Part shown: in pieces, positions 24,177-36,406 of the stretch
Numbering within the stretch: position 1 is the stretch's first letter
Layout of the letters: the number at the start of each line of letters is the position of its first letter
NCBI GenBank assembly: GCA_037157565.1
Contig: JAZHRO010000050.1
Span: 40,530,501 to 40,594,500, forward strand
Reading direction: 5' to 3'
Source of the DNA: Thalassia testudinum
Lineage: Eukaryota; Streptophyta; Magnoliopsida; Alismatales; Hydrocharitaceae
Length of the DNA stretch: 64,000 nt
Program-made: the position numbers and the translations under genes
The notes under the pieces: model-generated
What the model saw: only the letters and a program-made list of their open reading frames with translations
The model's database searches: none
Told to the model about the DNA's origin: nothing

Positions 24177-24211
24177 TACCCCCATGCCTAAATCTTGCTA
24201 GTCCCTAGCAA
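24177..24211 (-). promoter_or_regulatory. PPT and hairpin of element D
   Basis: In sense direction: TTGCTAG-GGA-CTAGCAA hairpin (24195-24211), then TTTAGGCATGGGGGTA ending at the 3' LTR. Same arrangement as A, C and E. Confidence 0.85.
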
Positions 24212-25917
24212 ATGCAAGACTAAATTATTTACAGAAGGGTTCCTAATGGATTGATTATTTTATCAAGTGCATGTATAGAGATTTTTCTCCATTTTGTTTT
24301 CATCCTATGCGCTAGAAATCCAGACAATCGTGAAAGTGCAGCTATGTAGCTTTTGCAATGGATTCGAGTGAAAAACTAATACACCTCTAAAGCCTGTACT
24401 TGACCCCTAGTAAAAATTCTAGCAGGATAGGCGAATGTCTTCCCTCGGGGTATTCAAAATATTCTATGAATTCCTCCCCGGCTTTACGCTTAGGTAGAGA
24501 ATCTGTGAGGGAAAGGATTATATATTTAGTGGCTCATTCTCACTTGGTGCTACATAGAGACTAGTACTATAGAATCTAGATTCCCGGATCACTAAGTGAC
24601 TCAACTCAGAGAAAGATGAGAAAAACTATGCTCTCTTTGATTCCTTTGTTTTCATTCTCTTACTCTTTTTTTCTTTCTTTTTCTTTTCTTTCTTAGAGCT
24701 CACAACTTTACCAGATTCTCATATATGACTTGTATTTGGTGGTCTCACTAGGCATTAACACTTTAATTGAGTTCTCATAACCCTACCACTAAGTCGGAAT
24801 TCCTCAGCCAGTATTTGGGCGGTCGTAAACACAAGAAAACTAGGTTAAGGTCATATTTGGTGGATCTCAATTTTATTTGGTGGTATTTCCTTGATGAAAT
24901 ATACACTAAATATTCATTCTTTTCTTTGCTTTTTCTTCTTTTTCTATTTTTTTTAGTTTTTCTTTCTTTTTTTTTCTTTTTCTTTTTCTTTTCTTTTTCA
25001 ACATAACACAACTAGCATACATCCGTGAACTTTATTGAGGAGGCATTATTAGGGATTGGTGATACTCAAGAGACATTGGGTGGCTTATTTGGTGGAAGTG
25101 CCTACTCACGGCATTGGGAGAGACGGATAGGACGGTGTATTTCTGACCTTGACATCAATACGCTCCTTCAGTTGAGGATTCCATATAGAATGGTCGTAAC
25201 CATCCACCTTAGCCCTAGTTTTATGAAAACTCGCTCTTCGCGTATTTGCCTTATTTGGTGGCTCCCAATATTTCTCCCAAAAATGTATACGTGGGAACCG
25301 AGAGCGAAAACTATGTCTAATCTCAGAGTATCGTCACCTAATTATCTAGAATTCCAAATTCCTTGCACTAATCTTAGAGCACCAATACACTCTACTCTCT
25401 CACACTATTTGGTGGATTTTTTTGGAGGAAAATCTGCCTGACTCCCAAAACACTATCCAAGGGTTCAGGAAAAGAAGCACTGCTTCTTGACAAACTGAAG
25501 ACGTTTATCAGCATTCACCATGAATCCATTATAAATTCTACGTGTGTGGGAAAAGTTGTACTGGATTCCAGATTACAGGAATCAACTAGAGGATAAAATC
25601 CCTAATGCATTCTCTTAATAAAATAATCTTATTCATGAATGCAATATTTATATATGCTATAAACATCTAACCTCATATAATTTGTACTTTGTGAATTTCC
25701 CGTATCGAGTTACAATCAGCTTGACCCTAAATTTAGAACAAAAGGTGAGCGGTTGAGTCGAAAGTGGCTGTTGTGAACGATTTCTACCTCCAATGCGAGC
25801 ATTGGAGGTGGAGTCGGTTGTTCTTTTATTTAAGGTCCTAAAGTATGTTTTACATGTAGCTCTGAGGTTTTCCTATATGTTGGCATAAATTTTCTTTTTA
25901 AGTTTTTGTTGTATCTA
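24212..25917 (-). other. 3' tail of element D
   Basis: About 1.7 kb between internal and terminal PPT. T-rich on the plus strand, with six TATTTGGTGG repeats (24733-25415). Plus-strand ORFs here (24767-25006, 25025-25441) span the repeats and poly-T and look like chance ORFs. Confidence 0.55.
24733..25415 (-). repeat. Six dispersed TATTTGGTGG repeats in the tail of element D
   Basis: Exact 10-mers start at 24733, 24854, 24874, 25086, 25252 and 25406, plus one variant at 24812. On the sense strand they read CCACCAAATA. Placement matches the triplicate motif in the tails of A and E. Confidence 0.8.
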
Positions 25918-25950
25918 CCCCCCCATTCCTAAGTTCTTGCATGTCGTCAT
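25918..25950 (-). promoter_or_regulatory. Internal PPT-like block of element D
   Basis: In sense direction: ATGACGACATGCAAGAACTT then AGGAATGGGGGGG. It lies downstream of integrase and 1.75 kb before the 3' LTR. Confidence 0.6.
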
Positions 25951-26139
25951 GCCTAAATGTACAAGAAAATAAATATGGCAGGGGGAGAGTGGGTAGAAAT
26001 CACCTGTAATTGCTCCTAAAATTATATTCATCCCCAGCCAACCTGTTAATTTGCAATATACAAAAGGGAAATATCCTAAAACAAAAATATGCTATGTATA
26101 AAAATGGTTATGTATAGATGATGGTGAAATGTGGGATAT

Positions 26140-27582
26140 ATGCGATCTATATGTGCTGAGTTTAAAGCCTCCAGCTGGGCGAGCACTTAATGACATGTTC
26201 TCACTAAGATGAACAATCTCATCAGGTGGAGGAGGTTCCTAAGAAAAAAATGGCTTGAGGCGCTGGCCATTTACCGTAAATATATACCCAGATTTTAAGT
26301 CCTTGATCTGGACTATCCCATTAGGATATGGCTGCATCACAACATATGGGCCAGTCCACTTGAGCTTCCCCGCAAATAGTTTTAGTCATGAATCAAACAA
26401 CCAGACTCGCTGGTTGGGCGTGAATACTTTCCTCCAGATGTGGCGGTCATGCAAGGCCTTGGTCTTGTCCTTGTATATTAATGCATTCTCATAGGCCTCC
26501 CGCCAGATTTCTTCTAATTCGCTGAGCTGGAGTTTCCATTCTCTACCTCCTGCATAGAGGTCAAGGTTGCATTTTCGCACTACCCAAAAGGCGCGGTGTT
26601 CCAGCTGTACAGGAAGGTGACAGGCCTTGCCATATACCATACGATATGGTGACATTCCGAGTGGGGCCTTGTATGCGGTCCGATATGCCCAGAGTGCATC
26701 GATTAATTTGTCGGACCAATCCTTCCTATCTGGTCTAACCATCTTCTAGAGAATTAGCTTGATTTGATGGTTAGACACTTCAGCCTGCCCATTAGTCTGC
26801 GAGTGATATGGGGTGGCTATGCGATGTTGTACCCCGTATTTCTTTAATAACGACCTGAAATGGGCGTGGATGAAGTGGCTTCCCCCGTCGCTAATCAGAG
26901 CGCAGGGTAATCCGAATCTCGTGAGAATATTTTACCGTACGAAAGAAATGACAGTCTCGTGGTCAGCCCATCTCGCCGGGATGGCCTCGACCCACTTCGA
27001 GACATAATCAATGGCTAGCAATATGTACTCAAAGCCATACGAGTTCGGAAAAGGGCCCATAATATCGATACCCTAGACGTCGAACACTTCTACGACCATG
27101 GTGGGTTGGAGTGGCATCATGTCTCTCCTGGTCATAGAGCCGACTGGTTGACATCGTTTGCAGTGTTGGGCATAATGGTGTGTATCTCTAAAGATGGTTG
27201 TCTAGAGAAATCTCGACTGCAAAAATTTTGCAGCGATTTTCCGTCCTGAGAAATGGCCACCACACGCATCATTGTGGCAGAAAGATAACACATTGGGAAT
27301 CTCAGAGTCTGGGATGCATCTACGAATAATCTGATCTGCTCCAATGCGGAAGAGCAGTGGGTCATCCCAGAGGTAGTATTTGGCCTCTGCAATGAATTTG
27401 AGTTCCTGGTCCTTGGATAGGTTCGCAGGAATTTTGCCTGCAGCAAGGTAGTTCGTGAAATCTGCATAACAGGGGAACTCAATAGAATGAATTGCCAAAA
27501 GAGATTCATCTGGAAATTGTTCATGGATAGGCAGGGAATAAGGAATGTGGTCTAGGTCCAATCTGGATAGGTGATCCGCCAC
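26140..27582 (-). pseudogene. Integrase of element D (broken)
   Basis: Follows RNase H. It starts with the zinc-binding region (HFSGRKIAAKF through CKRCQPVGSM), then the catalytic core with [16 protein letters not shown] and GQAEVSN, which supply the D, D, E residues. It ends with the GPY-type C-terminal stretch (GPYVV). The region [20 protein letters not shown] to [13 protein letters not shown] is typical of Athila/Tat integrases. Stops interrupt it at several points, all explainable by single C-to-T or G-to-A changes. It would join retroelement cDNA to chromosomal DNA if intact; this copy cannot encode it. Confidence 0.88.
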
Positions 27583-27599
27583 AACATTTTATTTTCCGG

Positions 27600-28355
27600 C
27601 TTTGTCACGAATTTCGATAGCAAATTGCTGCAATACAAGGATCCATCTAATGAGCCATGGTTTGGCATCCTTCTTTGCCAACAAATGTCGGAGGGCGAAG
27701 TGGTCAGTGAAGATGATGACCTTGGACCCTAATAAATATGATCTGAATTCTCCAACCCGAATACTACTACTAGCAGTTCTTTTCCGGTGATAGTGTAATT
27801 ATGCTGAGCCTCATTCAGCGTCTTTCTAGCATAGTATATGACAAAGGGTTCTTTCTCTCGACACTGGCCTAAAACAGCACCGACAGCAAAATCAGAAGCG
27901 TCGTACATCATTTCGAAGTCAAGCGACCAATCGGGTGGTTGTAGAATCGGGGAGTCGGAAACAGCACTTCCTAAAGTCTCGAAGGTGTTGAGACATGAGG
28001 TATCAAATTCAAATGGGACATCGGTAACCAGGAGATTCGTCAAAGGCCATGCAATTTTTTAGAAATCACGTATAAATCTCCGATAGAAGTCAACGTGACA
28101 CAAGAATGATCTAATCTGCTTGACCGAGCTAGGTGGCAATAAGTGGGAGATAATCTCTGATTTAGCCTGGTGGACCTTGAGTCCATTTTTAGAGATCTTG
28201 TTCCCTAATACTATGCCATCCCTCACCATGAAATGGCTTTTCTCCCAGGATAGTACTAGGTTTACCTCAATACACCGTTTCAGGATCTTGGTGATGTTAT
28301 TAAGACAAGATGCGAATCCATCTCCGAAAATAAAGAAGTCAACCATGAATACCTC
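27600..28355 (-). pseudogene. RT C-terminal part and RNase H of element D
   Basis: Continues the RT interrupted by the solo LTR. It begins at the active-site strand, here FMVDF instead of the family's FMDDF, so one catalytic Asp is lost. NLVLSWEKSHFMV and IRSFLCHVDFYRRFI follow, then RNase H starting around YDASDFAVGAVLGQ, and a frameshift near 27735. Reads from the exact solo-LTR boundary at 28355. Confidence 0.88.
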
Positions 28356-29293
28356 TAATGAGAGCCTCATCATGAGCCATAACTATCTCATTTTGACATA
28401 ATAGAGAGAATAAAAGCTCCTACATAACCTAGAAGAGGGCCTAATTGGAGAAATAAGTGTTCTGAGAAGAAAACATGAAATAAAGGTTAAAACTGCAATT
28501 TTACCATTGCAGTACATAGAAGGGATTTCTCAGAGGCAAAACATAGGTTAAATGGTCTAAATAAGATAAAAAGTGGGTTGAGTCAATCAGAAATGGGTTT
28601 ATGTGCAATCCAGGAATTAAATGACATTTCGTAACCCTAAAACAGACCCGCTTAAATCAACAAGGTTCCGGTTAGGATAAAAATCAAGTAAACCCTCTAA
28701 AAATCATGGAAAAATATCCTCTAAGGTTTAGAACACTCAATTTGGCCTTGTGAACCTAGTTTGACCTAGATTAGGGTCATAGCTCATCAACTAACCTAAT
28801 TTGGGATTTTACGCAAAATGTCCAGTCGAATGTGGTCAAACATAAAATCCAACTTCACCATTGGATTCCTTAGGTCCAAATTAGGTTTATACCAAAATTT
28901 GTACCTAAGGGGAGGTCATCTTGACCTACTTTGCAATTTAGTACACCCAAATCATAATTTGGTCCCTATCTTTTGAAAATCATCGTAGAGAGCCCCCTAA
29001 CTTCCTCTCCAACCCTACAATCAGGTCCTTCCGCCATTATTGGGGTAGAATCCTTCTCCGGTGAGGATTAGAGAGGGAGTACTCTCTGATTCCTCAGAGA
29101 TCCCCTCCCAGAAATAGAAGGGAGATTCTCTGAGGAATTCCCTTCCATCTGAGGCCTATAACGATCTCTGATTTGATCCCAATCTCTCGTGCGAACGCAC
29201 GAGGGATTTGGGTATCCACCCACTTTCCTTCTTCGATGAGCCATCGGATATGATTACGTGCCCTCCACGCACTAGAAAGTTCGGCCAACACCT

Positions 29294-29300
29294 ATAAAAG
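29294..29300 (+). promoter_or_regulatory. Candidate TATA box of solo LTR (plus sense)
   Basis: TATAAAA in CACCTATAAAAGAATCC, at the site corresponding to 55775 in F. Confidence 0.5.
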
Positions 29301-30519
29301 AATCCCCAAACACGGCCGCTCAATTTCAGACTTGTCTTGGCGGAGATTCTCCCAAATTTTCTTCTCTTCTATCTCCAGCCAAGGAACCTGGAAGCTCCGG
29401 TGACCTCCTCCCCTCCTTCTCATCGCTCTGCTGCCATACCAGCAGCAGAGTCCGCTTTGCCTCTTCCTCCCGCGTCGTGCCATACCAAGCGCGTGTTCCC
29501 CCGACCTCTTCCTCATCGCCGCTCCCTCCCTCAGGGTGCTTCTTCTCCGACGACGGTAGCTACGAGCCATCCACTCCGCTGCCTCCTTCTCTTCCAGAAT
29601 AGTCCAGATACATTCCCCATCTTCCCCTCTCTCTTTTCCCCCTTGCATTTCATTTAATTACCCCTCGACCACGCCTGACCACCGCCATCTTCCATCCCTC
29701 CGGCAAACCTCCGGCAAATCGCTCCTGTCGCTCCACACTTCCGCATGACTCGTCGACCAATTTAGAGGCTTCGCCTCACCACAAGGAACATCCTCCGCCC
29801 ACCCACTGCTGCTCTACACCCACACAACGCTCCCCCGAACACACCCACATCTCCGGTCACAGGATGACCTAGGCACGCACACCTAGGCCATCCCACAACC
29901 TGCTGCACCTTGCACCACCTTCGCCGTGCCACGACGAAGGTCCTCTGGTGATCTGATTAAGCCGAGAGGATTGTTTTGTGTCTGACAGTTTTCAAGCCCC
30001 AGCTGCCATTGACGATGGTGGAAGCAGCTTCCAAGCACGCTCCAGGCTCCGTGGCTTCAGGATTTCAGCTGCTGCAGATTGGAGTAAGTTGCGTGCAGGC
30101 AGCCAGTTAGCCAGTGAAGAGAGTTGAGACTGCGGCTGAGCAGAGCGTGAAGAATCGTCTTGTGGGCGCACGCGAGAGCAGGGTGGGACTAATAGTCCAA
30201 CATCGGTAATCTACGAGGCACAGGTACGATTTAAATTGAATTTGTGTTATTCTCTTACCGCCTCTGAACGTACAGGGGTGAGGTGCCTCACCTAATGCTC
30301 TCCTCGTCCACGGTTTCACGTCGCGGATCTGGCGGGGATCCGACTAGACCCTATCTGAGCACACCTCACGCATCACCCTCACGCTTGTGCACCTGGTCCC
30401 AGATACGAAACCCGACCTGATTACCCGCAGCTCTGGGAGAGAGTCCTGTGAGTGATTTGCACAGAGAGAGAGACGTGTGGGTAGAGGGAAAGGGGTAGGT
30501 TTTGCTGTGTTGTGTGTAG

Positions 30520-30760
30520 GTAGGCTGAGCACTAAAGAGAAGAAGCTCAGCCGCAGGAAGGAGAAGAGAAGAAGAAGAAGCTCCGAAGAAAAGGCTGAGC
30601 AAGGTAGAAAGAAGGAAGAAGAAAGAAAGGCAAGGCAGAAAGACCAAGGAAGAAAAATCCTTCGCAAGAGAAGAGAGAAGAGAATCCAAAGAAGAAGACA
30701 GAAGAGAGAAGTAAGGAGGAAGGTTGCAGAGAAAGCAAAAAGAAGGCCAAAATAGGAAGA
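30520..30760 (+). repeat. Purine-rich GAA tract in solo LTR B
   Basis: About 240 bp of almost pure A/G on the sense strand (GAAGAAG units). Also present in the other two B copies and, on the sense strand, in the E LTR. Confidence 0.8.
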
Positions 30761-30777
30761 AGAATATCTACATTTAA

Positions 30778-30803
30778 GACGTCTGATATAGAAATCAGAC
30801 GTC
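30778..30803 (+). repeat. Conserved LTR-B hairpin, copy 2
   Basis: Perfect 10-bp arms GACGTCTGAT and ATCAGACGTC with loop ATAGAA. Confidence 0.8.
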
Positions 30804-31026
30804 CAATCCTGTTCTCTCTTAGCAATTTTCTTTTAAGTCTCTCTGTGAATCAATTGTCTTTTATTTAAAAGTTGTATTCTCTAGTTTTTTTGAAAGTAAT
30901 TAGATTGCACCTTGTGTTCGACCTCGGATACTCCGATTTTCGAGTAAAAAATTCTTTATTTGTTTTGAACGCTTTTTTGGCTATATTACGTGTTATCTTT
31001 TAAAACCCGATCTAGTGCGGTAAACA

Positions 31027-31762
31027 ACCTCCACATAGTCCCCAATCATGTCAGACAAGATGGCCATCATACAATGCTGAAATGTCACTGGTGCGTTGCA
31101 GAGGCCAAAGGGCATCCCCTTTAAGGCGAATGTTCCAAAGGGCCATGTGAATGTGGTCTTGTCTTGATCTTCTAGGCTAATCGCTACCTGATTATACCCG
31201 GAGTATCCACCTAGAAAGCAGAAGAAACTACGTCCGGCTAACCGTTCCAAGATTTGATTAATGAATGGCAAAGGAAAGTGATCCTTCTGGGTAACCGTGT
31301 TCAGTTTCCTGTAGTCGATGCAGACTGGCCAAGATGTCGTAGTGTGGGTCGGGATGGATTCACCCTTATCATTTTTCATGATGGTGAGTCCTGCTTTCTT
31401 GGGCACTATCTAAATTGGACTCACCCACTGGTTGTCTGAGATTGGATATACAACACCTACATCCAGCCATTTGATGATCTCCTTCTTAACAACCTCTAGC
31501 ATATTCGGGTTAAGACGTCTTTGAGGTTGTCTCGAAGGTTTCACCCCCTCATCCGTGTAAATGTGATGAGTGCAATACAAGGGCAAATACCGCGGAGATC
31601 AACAATACTCCACCTGATAGCTGCCCTATGGTCTTGAAGCGAAGAAATCAATTGATGCTCCTGTTCTTGGGTTAAGTGGGCGTTGATAATGACTGGATAT
31701 GTCTCACTTTCACCCAAGAACACGTACTTGAGTGAGTCAGGTAAGGGCTTCAAACCAATCAC
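31027..31762 (-). pseudogene. Pre-RT spacer and RT N-terminal part of element D
   Basis: Contains the spacer LKPLPDSLKYVFLGE typical of Athila/Tat polyproteins, then RT blocks VCIDYRKLNTVT, DHFPLPFINQILERL, FLGGYSGYNQ and MPFGLCNAPVTFQ, ending GDYVEV at the solo-LTR boundary. FLDGYSGYNQ is usual, so the first catalytic Asp is Gly here. A frameshift lies between the spacer and the RT. Confidence 0.9.
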
Positions 31763-32239
31763 GGGTGGGTCGGAATCAGATATGAGAGTGGGAGGAGCAG
31801 AATCGAGGGTGGGAATCTACTGATCCATGTGCACGTGAATTCCTGCTAAATCACTCCCTATGGAATAATTGGTTGTGACTGCGTTAACAGGAAACCCGTT
31901 AGCTATAGTCACGTCTTCCTACAATAACAGGGGTGATTCAGTAATGTATGGATCAAGATAGCTGGATTCAGGGGTGTTGTGGTCAGAAGCACACCCTAAA
32001 CAGTCAGATCCTCAGGGAGATATGTGCAATGCAGTGGTTTCAGTCCCATGTGGATCGAGGTTCGAGAACCCTGATAGTGTAAACGAATGAGACATTGGGT
32101 TGTCACAAAGGAGCCCAATGTTACAACAGTAAGCCAAATCTTCGTCTTCACCATCCTCCTCTATTTGATCATAGTCGAAGTTCTTTACTGCCTTGAATAT
32201 GTGTAGCCGAAGTCGCTCATTGCCTAGGGCAATCTCCAT

Positions 32240-32640
32240 ACACTCGGATGCACAATCGATGTTCTCTCAGGCTGTCGCCAGAAATGGGCGACCAAAAATA
32301 ATTGGTGCATCTAGGAGATTAGGAGGAACTTCCATATAGAGAATGAAAAAATCTGCAGGAAAGCAAAACCCGAGGACTTTCATGATCATGTTCTCGACCA
32401 CCCCCTCGGTGTTTTGACTGATCTGTCAGCCAGTTGAATCGTAACCGAGGTGGGTTTCAACTCCCCAAATCGAAATCGATCAAATACGGCGGTGGGAGTT
32501 AAATTGATGGATGAACCCAAATCTAGAAGGGCCCGATCAAATGGAGAATCCTGCAAAAAGCAGGATATGAGTAGGGTACCAGGGGCTTTCTTCGTCGGTC
32601 GTAGGTCAGCTAGAATCACAGCGCTAGCTTCTTTCGACAA
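32240..32640 (-). pseudogene. Retropepsin-type protease of element D
   Basis: Active-site segment RALLDLGSSINLTP with flanking TIQLADRSVKTPRG, as in Athila/Tat aspartic proteases. Same frame as gag (from 34857). A frameshift after about 32390 breaks the rest, which still recalls ILGRPF-type sequence. It would process the gag-pol polyprotein. Confidence 0.85.
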
Positions 32641-32742
32641 TACCGCCTGTCGTCCAATTCTCGGCTGTCTCTTCGAGGTACAGTAGTCCTTGAAGAATCT
32701 AGCGACAGCAGGAATGTGATCGATAGCCTCGAGGAGGGAGAC

Positions 32743-34857
32743 CTAAATATGTACTTCCTTAAACATCGATTTTAGGTCCTCGAAATTCCGCATGCCCTTT
32801 TTCCGTACTGCATTTCGTGTCAGAGCCTTAGGAAAATGGATGAGAATCTCAGGGTTAAGTGACCTCTTACCCTTATCTACCGCAGGTGGCTCCTGGGATG
32901 AAGATGGAATCGAACTCGCCTGCGGTGAGGGGTGGGAAAAATTAGAACCTGCATGCCTAGGTGGTGGGTCGAATGTCTTCCTTCCTCTTCGCAAAGAAAC
33001 AGTGTGTGCATCGGCTTGCTGTCCATGAGGTGGTGGAGGAGCAGAAGGGGCAGAATACGTGGGATTCTGCAAAGGCAGCTAGCCTTGCGCATAACCGGGT
33101 GGTGCAGGAGGTGCCTGTAGTATGGCGTGTGCCTGTCCCTGCGGTGCCTGAAACCTAGGTAGGGCACCCTGGTTCTGCACATATCGAGGATTCAGGATGG
33201 GTTGGGAGGGCAAGGCTCCTTGAGTTCTATGCTCCTGCAACAGCTGGTTCTGCTTGTTTTGTATGGTCTGAGTCTGATCAGCCATCGCCTTCATAATCTG
33301 CAAGCTATCTTGTGTAGACTTCCTCATTGATTCTTGCAGCTCCTCTTTCAATGCCTCCAACGGGTCAGCCCATTTTGGAGGGTGGCTGGCAGCTTGGTGC
33401 AACGGCTGGTATAACGAGCGGGGTTATTGCAGCTGAGGCAGGAATGGCTGCTGCCTAGGGTACATGTTTTGCGAATTCCCGTGTTGCCTGGTCTGGTAGT
33501 GTGGATCTTGATGTGGTCTCTCTGAATTACCAGACTAGGAGAAATTTGGATGCTGGCACCAACCAGGGTTATACGTCTCTAAATACGGTTTATTACGCCC
33601 GTATCCTTGGATAGCATTGACGTCCTCGTAGGCCGAAGGTGTCTGAGACGTATATCCGTCAAGGGGATATGCATTATAATCTGCTGGTGGTGCATAACCC
33701 TGGTCGTAAGGTGCCAGATCTGGATTATTTACGGGATCCTAATATGCGGGATCTCGTAAATACGAAGAAGATGCATCCTGAGTGAGTTGATTAACTCGAG
33801 CAGGTGGGGCTCGGGGTGCATAGGAGGGTCGTAAGGTAGCAGAGCTCAAGTTAGATTGACCCTGACTAATCTGGTCAATCTTCTTCTCGATTAAATTTAT
33901 TCTATCCAGCTGCTTGACTATGATATCCATGTCGGCTCGAATAGACTCTTTGTGAGCCTCGTGGACACTAACCCACTGCTGACCAGGCTGCTGGAACTGG
34001 TTCATACATGCGGCATTCATCGAGTTCTCCGCTAATGATTCGAACAGCTCAAATGCGCTGTTGACATCTTTTGCGAGAAAATTCCCACCACTTGATGCAT
34101 CAGCCAGATACCGATGTGTGTCATCAAACCCATGGTAAAAGATCTGAGCTAAGTGCCATCTGGGTATACCATGATGCAGGCATTTTCGGAGAAGGTCATG
34201 AAATCTATCCCATGCTTTGGGTAATTTCTCCCCAGCTCCCTGGGAGAAAGTCGTGATTGCACGCCGCATTGCATTTGTTTGACCGATTGGGAAGAACTTT
34301 TGCAGGAATTCACATCGTAATTTCGACCAGGATCCAATTGGCTTCCTAATAGTCTTGAACCAGTATGAAGCCTTGTCCCTCAGTGAGAATGGGAAAAGCT
34401 TCATCAGAACAATCCCGAGATCGACATTCCTGGGTCGAATCGTTTTAGCGAGTCGACTCAGGTCCTCCAGGTGCTGGAATGGATCGTCGCTTGAGTTTCC
34501 GTAGAAATGAGTGCTGATCAACCCAATTACATTGCGCTTGAGCTCAAATGCATCTCCGTTTGTGGGAATTCTGACAAGAGGTGCGACAATTTGTGCAGTT
34601 GTTCCCCTCGCAGCGGGTGCTGCATCTTGTCAAGTGCCATCAGAATGTGATCCATGCTCTGCTGATGCTGCTCCTCAGATTCGGTGACCATCGGGTCTAC
34701 GATGCGGCTCCAAATGAGCCATTGGGTCCAAATTCTTGATGTCCTGACCCAATCTAAGTCCAGGTCTAGGATTTGCCATGGTGGCTCTTGGAGTAGAAGA
34801 AATAGGGGGAGAAGATGGTCCAACCAAGCAAGGTCGAAGTGACCTCCTTCCGTGCAT
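32743..34857 (-). pseudogene. Gag of element D
   Basis: Starts MHGRRSLRP (ATG at 34857), shared with C and F. The capsid-type core lies at about 34540-33990 (FYGNSSDDPFQHLEDL, LFPFSLRDKASYWF, FLQKFFPIGQTNAM), a retrotransposon gag domain. The linker YNPGWCQHPNF and a Gln/Pro-rich segment with a helical KEELQESMRKSTQDSLQ follow. No CCHC knuckle is obvious. Stops include those near 34675, 33739 and 32743. The frame is continuous into the protease, so gag and PR were one ORF. Confidence 0.85.
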
Positions 34858-36382
34858 ACACCGCCCAACCCCTGCGTTGGTGTAGCCACACAGGACAAGG
34901 CTAAGGCCCTGTCAATCAAATGGTCCTTATAGATCAGGTGACCAGATTTTTCGTTAGAAGTTTGTATTCCTGAAGATAACTTCGTTGTTCAACCGACTGA
35001 AGGTGATTCCCGCCTCTCAAGCTAACCCAGCTAGTCTGGTTACAGGGGGACTAATGGGAAGGTTCTTCCTTTGGCTTACTCCTCCGGTTCCATTGATCCC
35101 CGAGCCACAGTCGTTTGACACTACCCCACAGACTTAGTCACCAGGTTTGGCAAGAGAGATTAAAAACACCTAGTAGTACGACAACGAACTTGGCTTGATT
35201 TCGTGTTTTAAAATTAGTTTTAACCCATTTTCCTCAGAGGGGTTTGTGGTGAGTGGCCCACAAGGTGACCAAGCTCACCGACTAACTAGACTTGATTAAG
35301 TCTAGGTTAGCCCAAGGTGTGGTCTATAGTTGTAACCCTAAAGATTCAACCTAAGTTGCATGCACTTCTAGGTTTTTTTTTTCTCTATTTCCGTAGACCA
35401 TAAAAGTAATGTTGGTTCTCTGATAATAAATGGAATCCAATTAGTTTGAAAATTTTATAGTACATTCCTTTTTCAATTTGTTTTTCAAAGAATATTTTAT
35501 TGGAATTTTTACTATTTCAACTAAATTTTTAGGGAATTTTGAATATCAGGGGGTCAGATTTGAAATTTTAACCCCTAGTCGGTTTTTTATTTTGAAACAG
35601 TTTCAAATTACCTTCAAAAATTTGGAAAAAATGTGTAAAATAAAGCCAATGAGATCAGCCTTCAAACCCCACCATTTTTTATCAAGATAGAGTTGTGGGT
35701 TGCTCGGAATCACTTTTTGAATTTCGAAAAATTTTGAATCTGGGTTAGTTTGACCCCCATGCACTTCATGAATTTTTAAAAATTGTATGCTTGGAATTTT
35801 TTCAAAATAATGGTGGTGTTTAAAAGATGGTTTAAAATGGAAGGTTTAGCCCAAATTTCAAAATTTTTTGCATAATATATTTTCGACAATCGAATTTTTA
35901 AATCAGATTTTGAAATGTAGCCAAAAATCAGAAGATGGTGGAAAAGCTTTGAAGGAGGGTTTGAGTTTGAAATTTAAGCCTTCCACCAAAAAAATTTTTT
36001 TTTTCAAAACTCTTGCACGCTTTTTTTTTCAAAAATAAATTTTCAAAAGATTCAACGGAAATATCCTTTTTTTTTTTCTTTTTCCAACTAACCTAGATTC
36101 GAAAGGAAACCTAATCTAGTTTTTTTTCAAAATATTTCTTTTTTTGATTTTTGTCACGAAAATGAGTAAAATTTTCTTTTTTTTTTTACAAAAGAGATTG
36201 CAGGAAGTAGATCTAGTCCTAGGGTTTAGAAAATAAACCTAATCTAAGAGAATGTGATGTGCACCTGATTTCTTTTCCGTGCTCGTTGTGTGTGCAGATC
36301 CCATTCTTTCTTCATTTTTCCTGCGCATCAAAAACAAAGTAGAGAGAAATTTGTCAATGATACTCTAAAAGATGACGTTGCC
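34858..36382 (-). other. Leader of element D
   Basis: About 1.5 kb between primer site and gag ATG. Very A-rich on the sense strand from 35400 to 36200. No ORF with a recognisable domain. Confidence 0.6.
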
Positions 36383-36400
36383 TCCCCGGCAATGGTGCCA
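36383..36400 (-). promoter_or_regulatory. Primer binding site of element D (tRNA-Asp, degenerate)
   Basis: Sense sequence TGGCACCATTGCCGGGGA, two G-to-A differences from the tRNA-Asp complement. Lies 6 nt after the 5' LTR. Confidence 0.8.
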
Positions 36401-36406
36401 TTTTTC

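Larger units (their letters stand above)
28356..31026 (+). mobile_element. Solo LTR of family B inserted in the RT of element D
   Basis: 2671 bp. It starts TAATGAGAGCCTCATCATG (TG mutated to TA) and ends GGTAAACA. Flanked by a perfect duplication ACCTC (28351-28355 and 31027-31031). Removing it restores continuous RT homology from GDYVEV to FMVDF, so the boundaries are firm. Sense is plus, opposite to D. The same family supplies the LTR of F and the solo LTR at 3295-5970. Confidence 0.94.

Noticed and set aside
24767..25441. Two plus-strand ORFs in the tail of D
   Set aside because: Antisense to D, built on the TATTTGGTGG repeats and poly-T; no domain.
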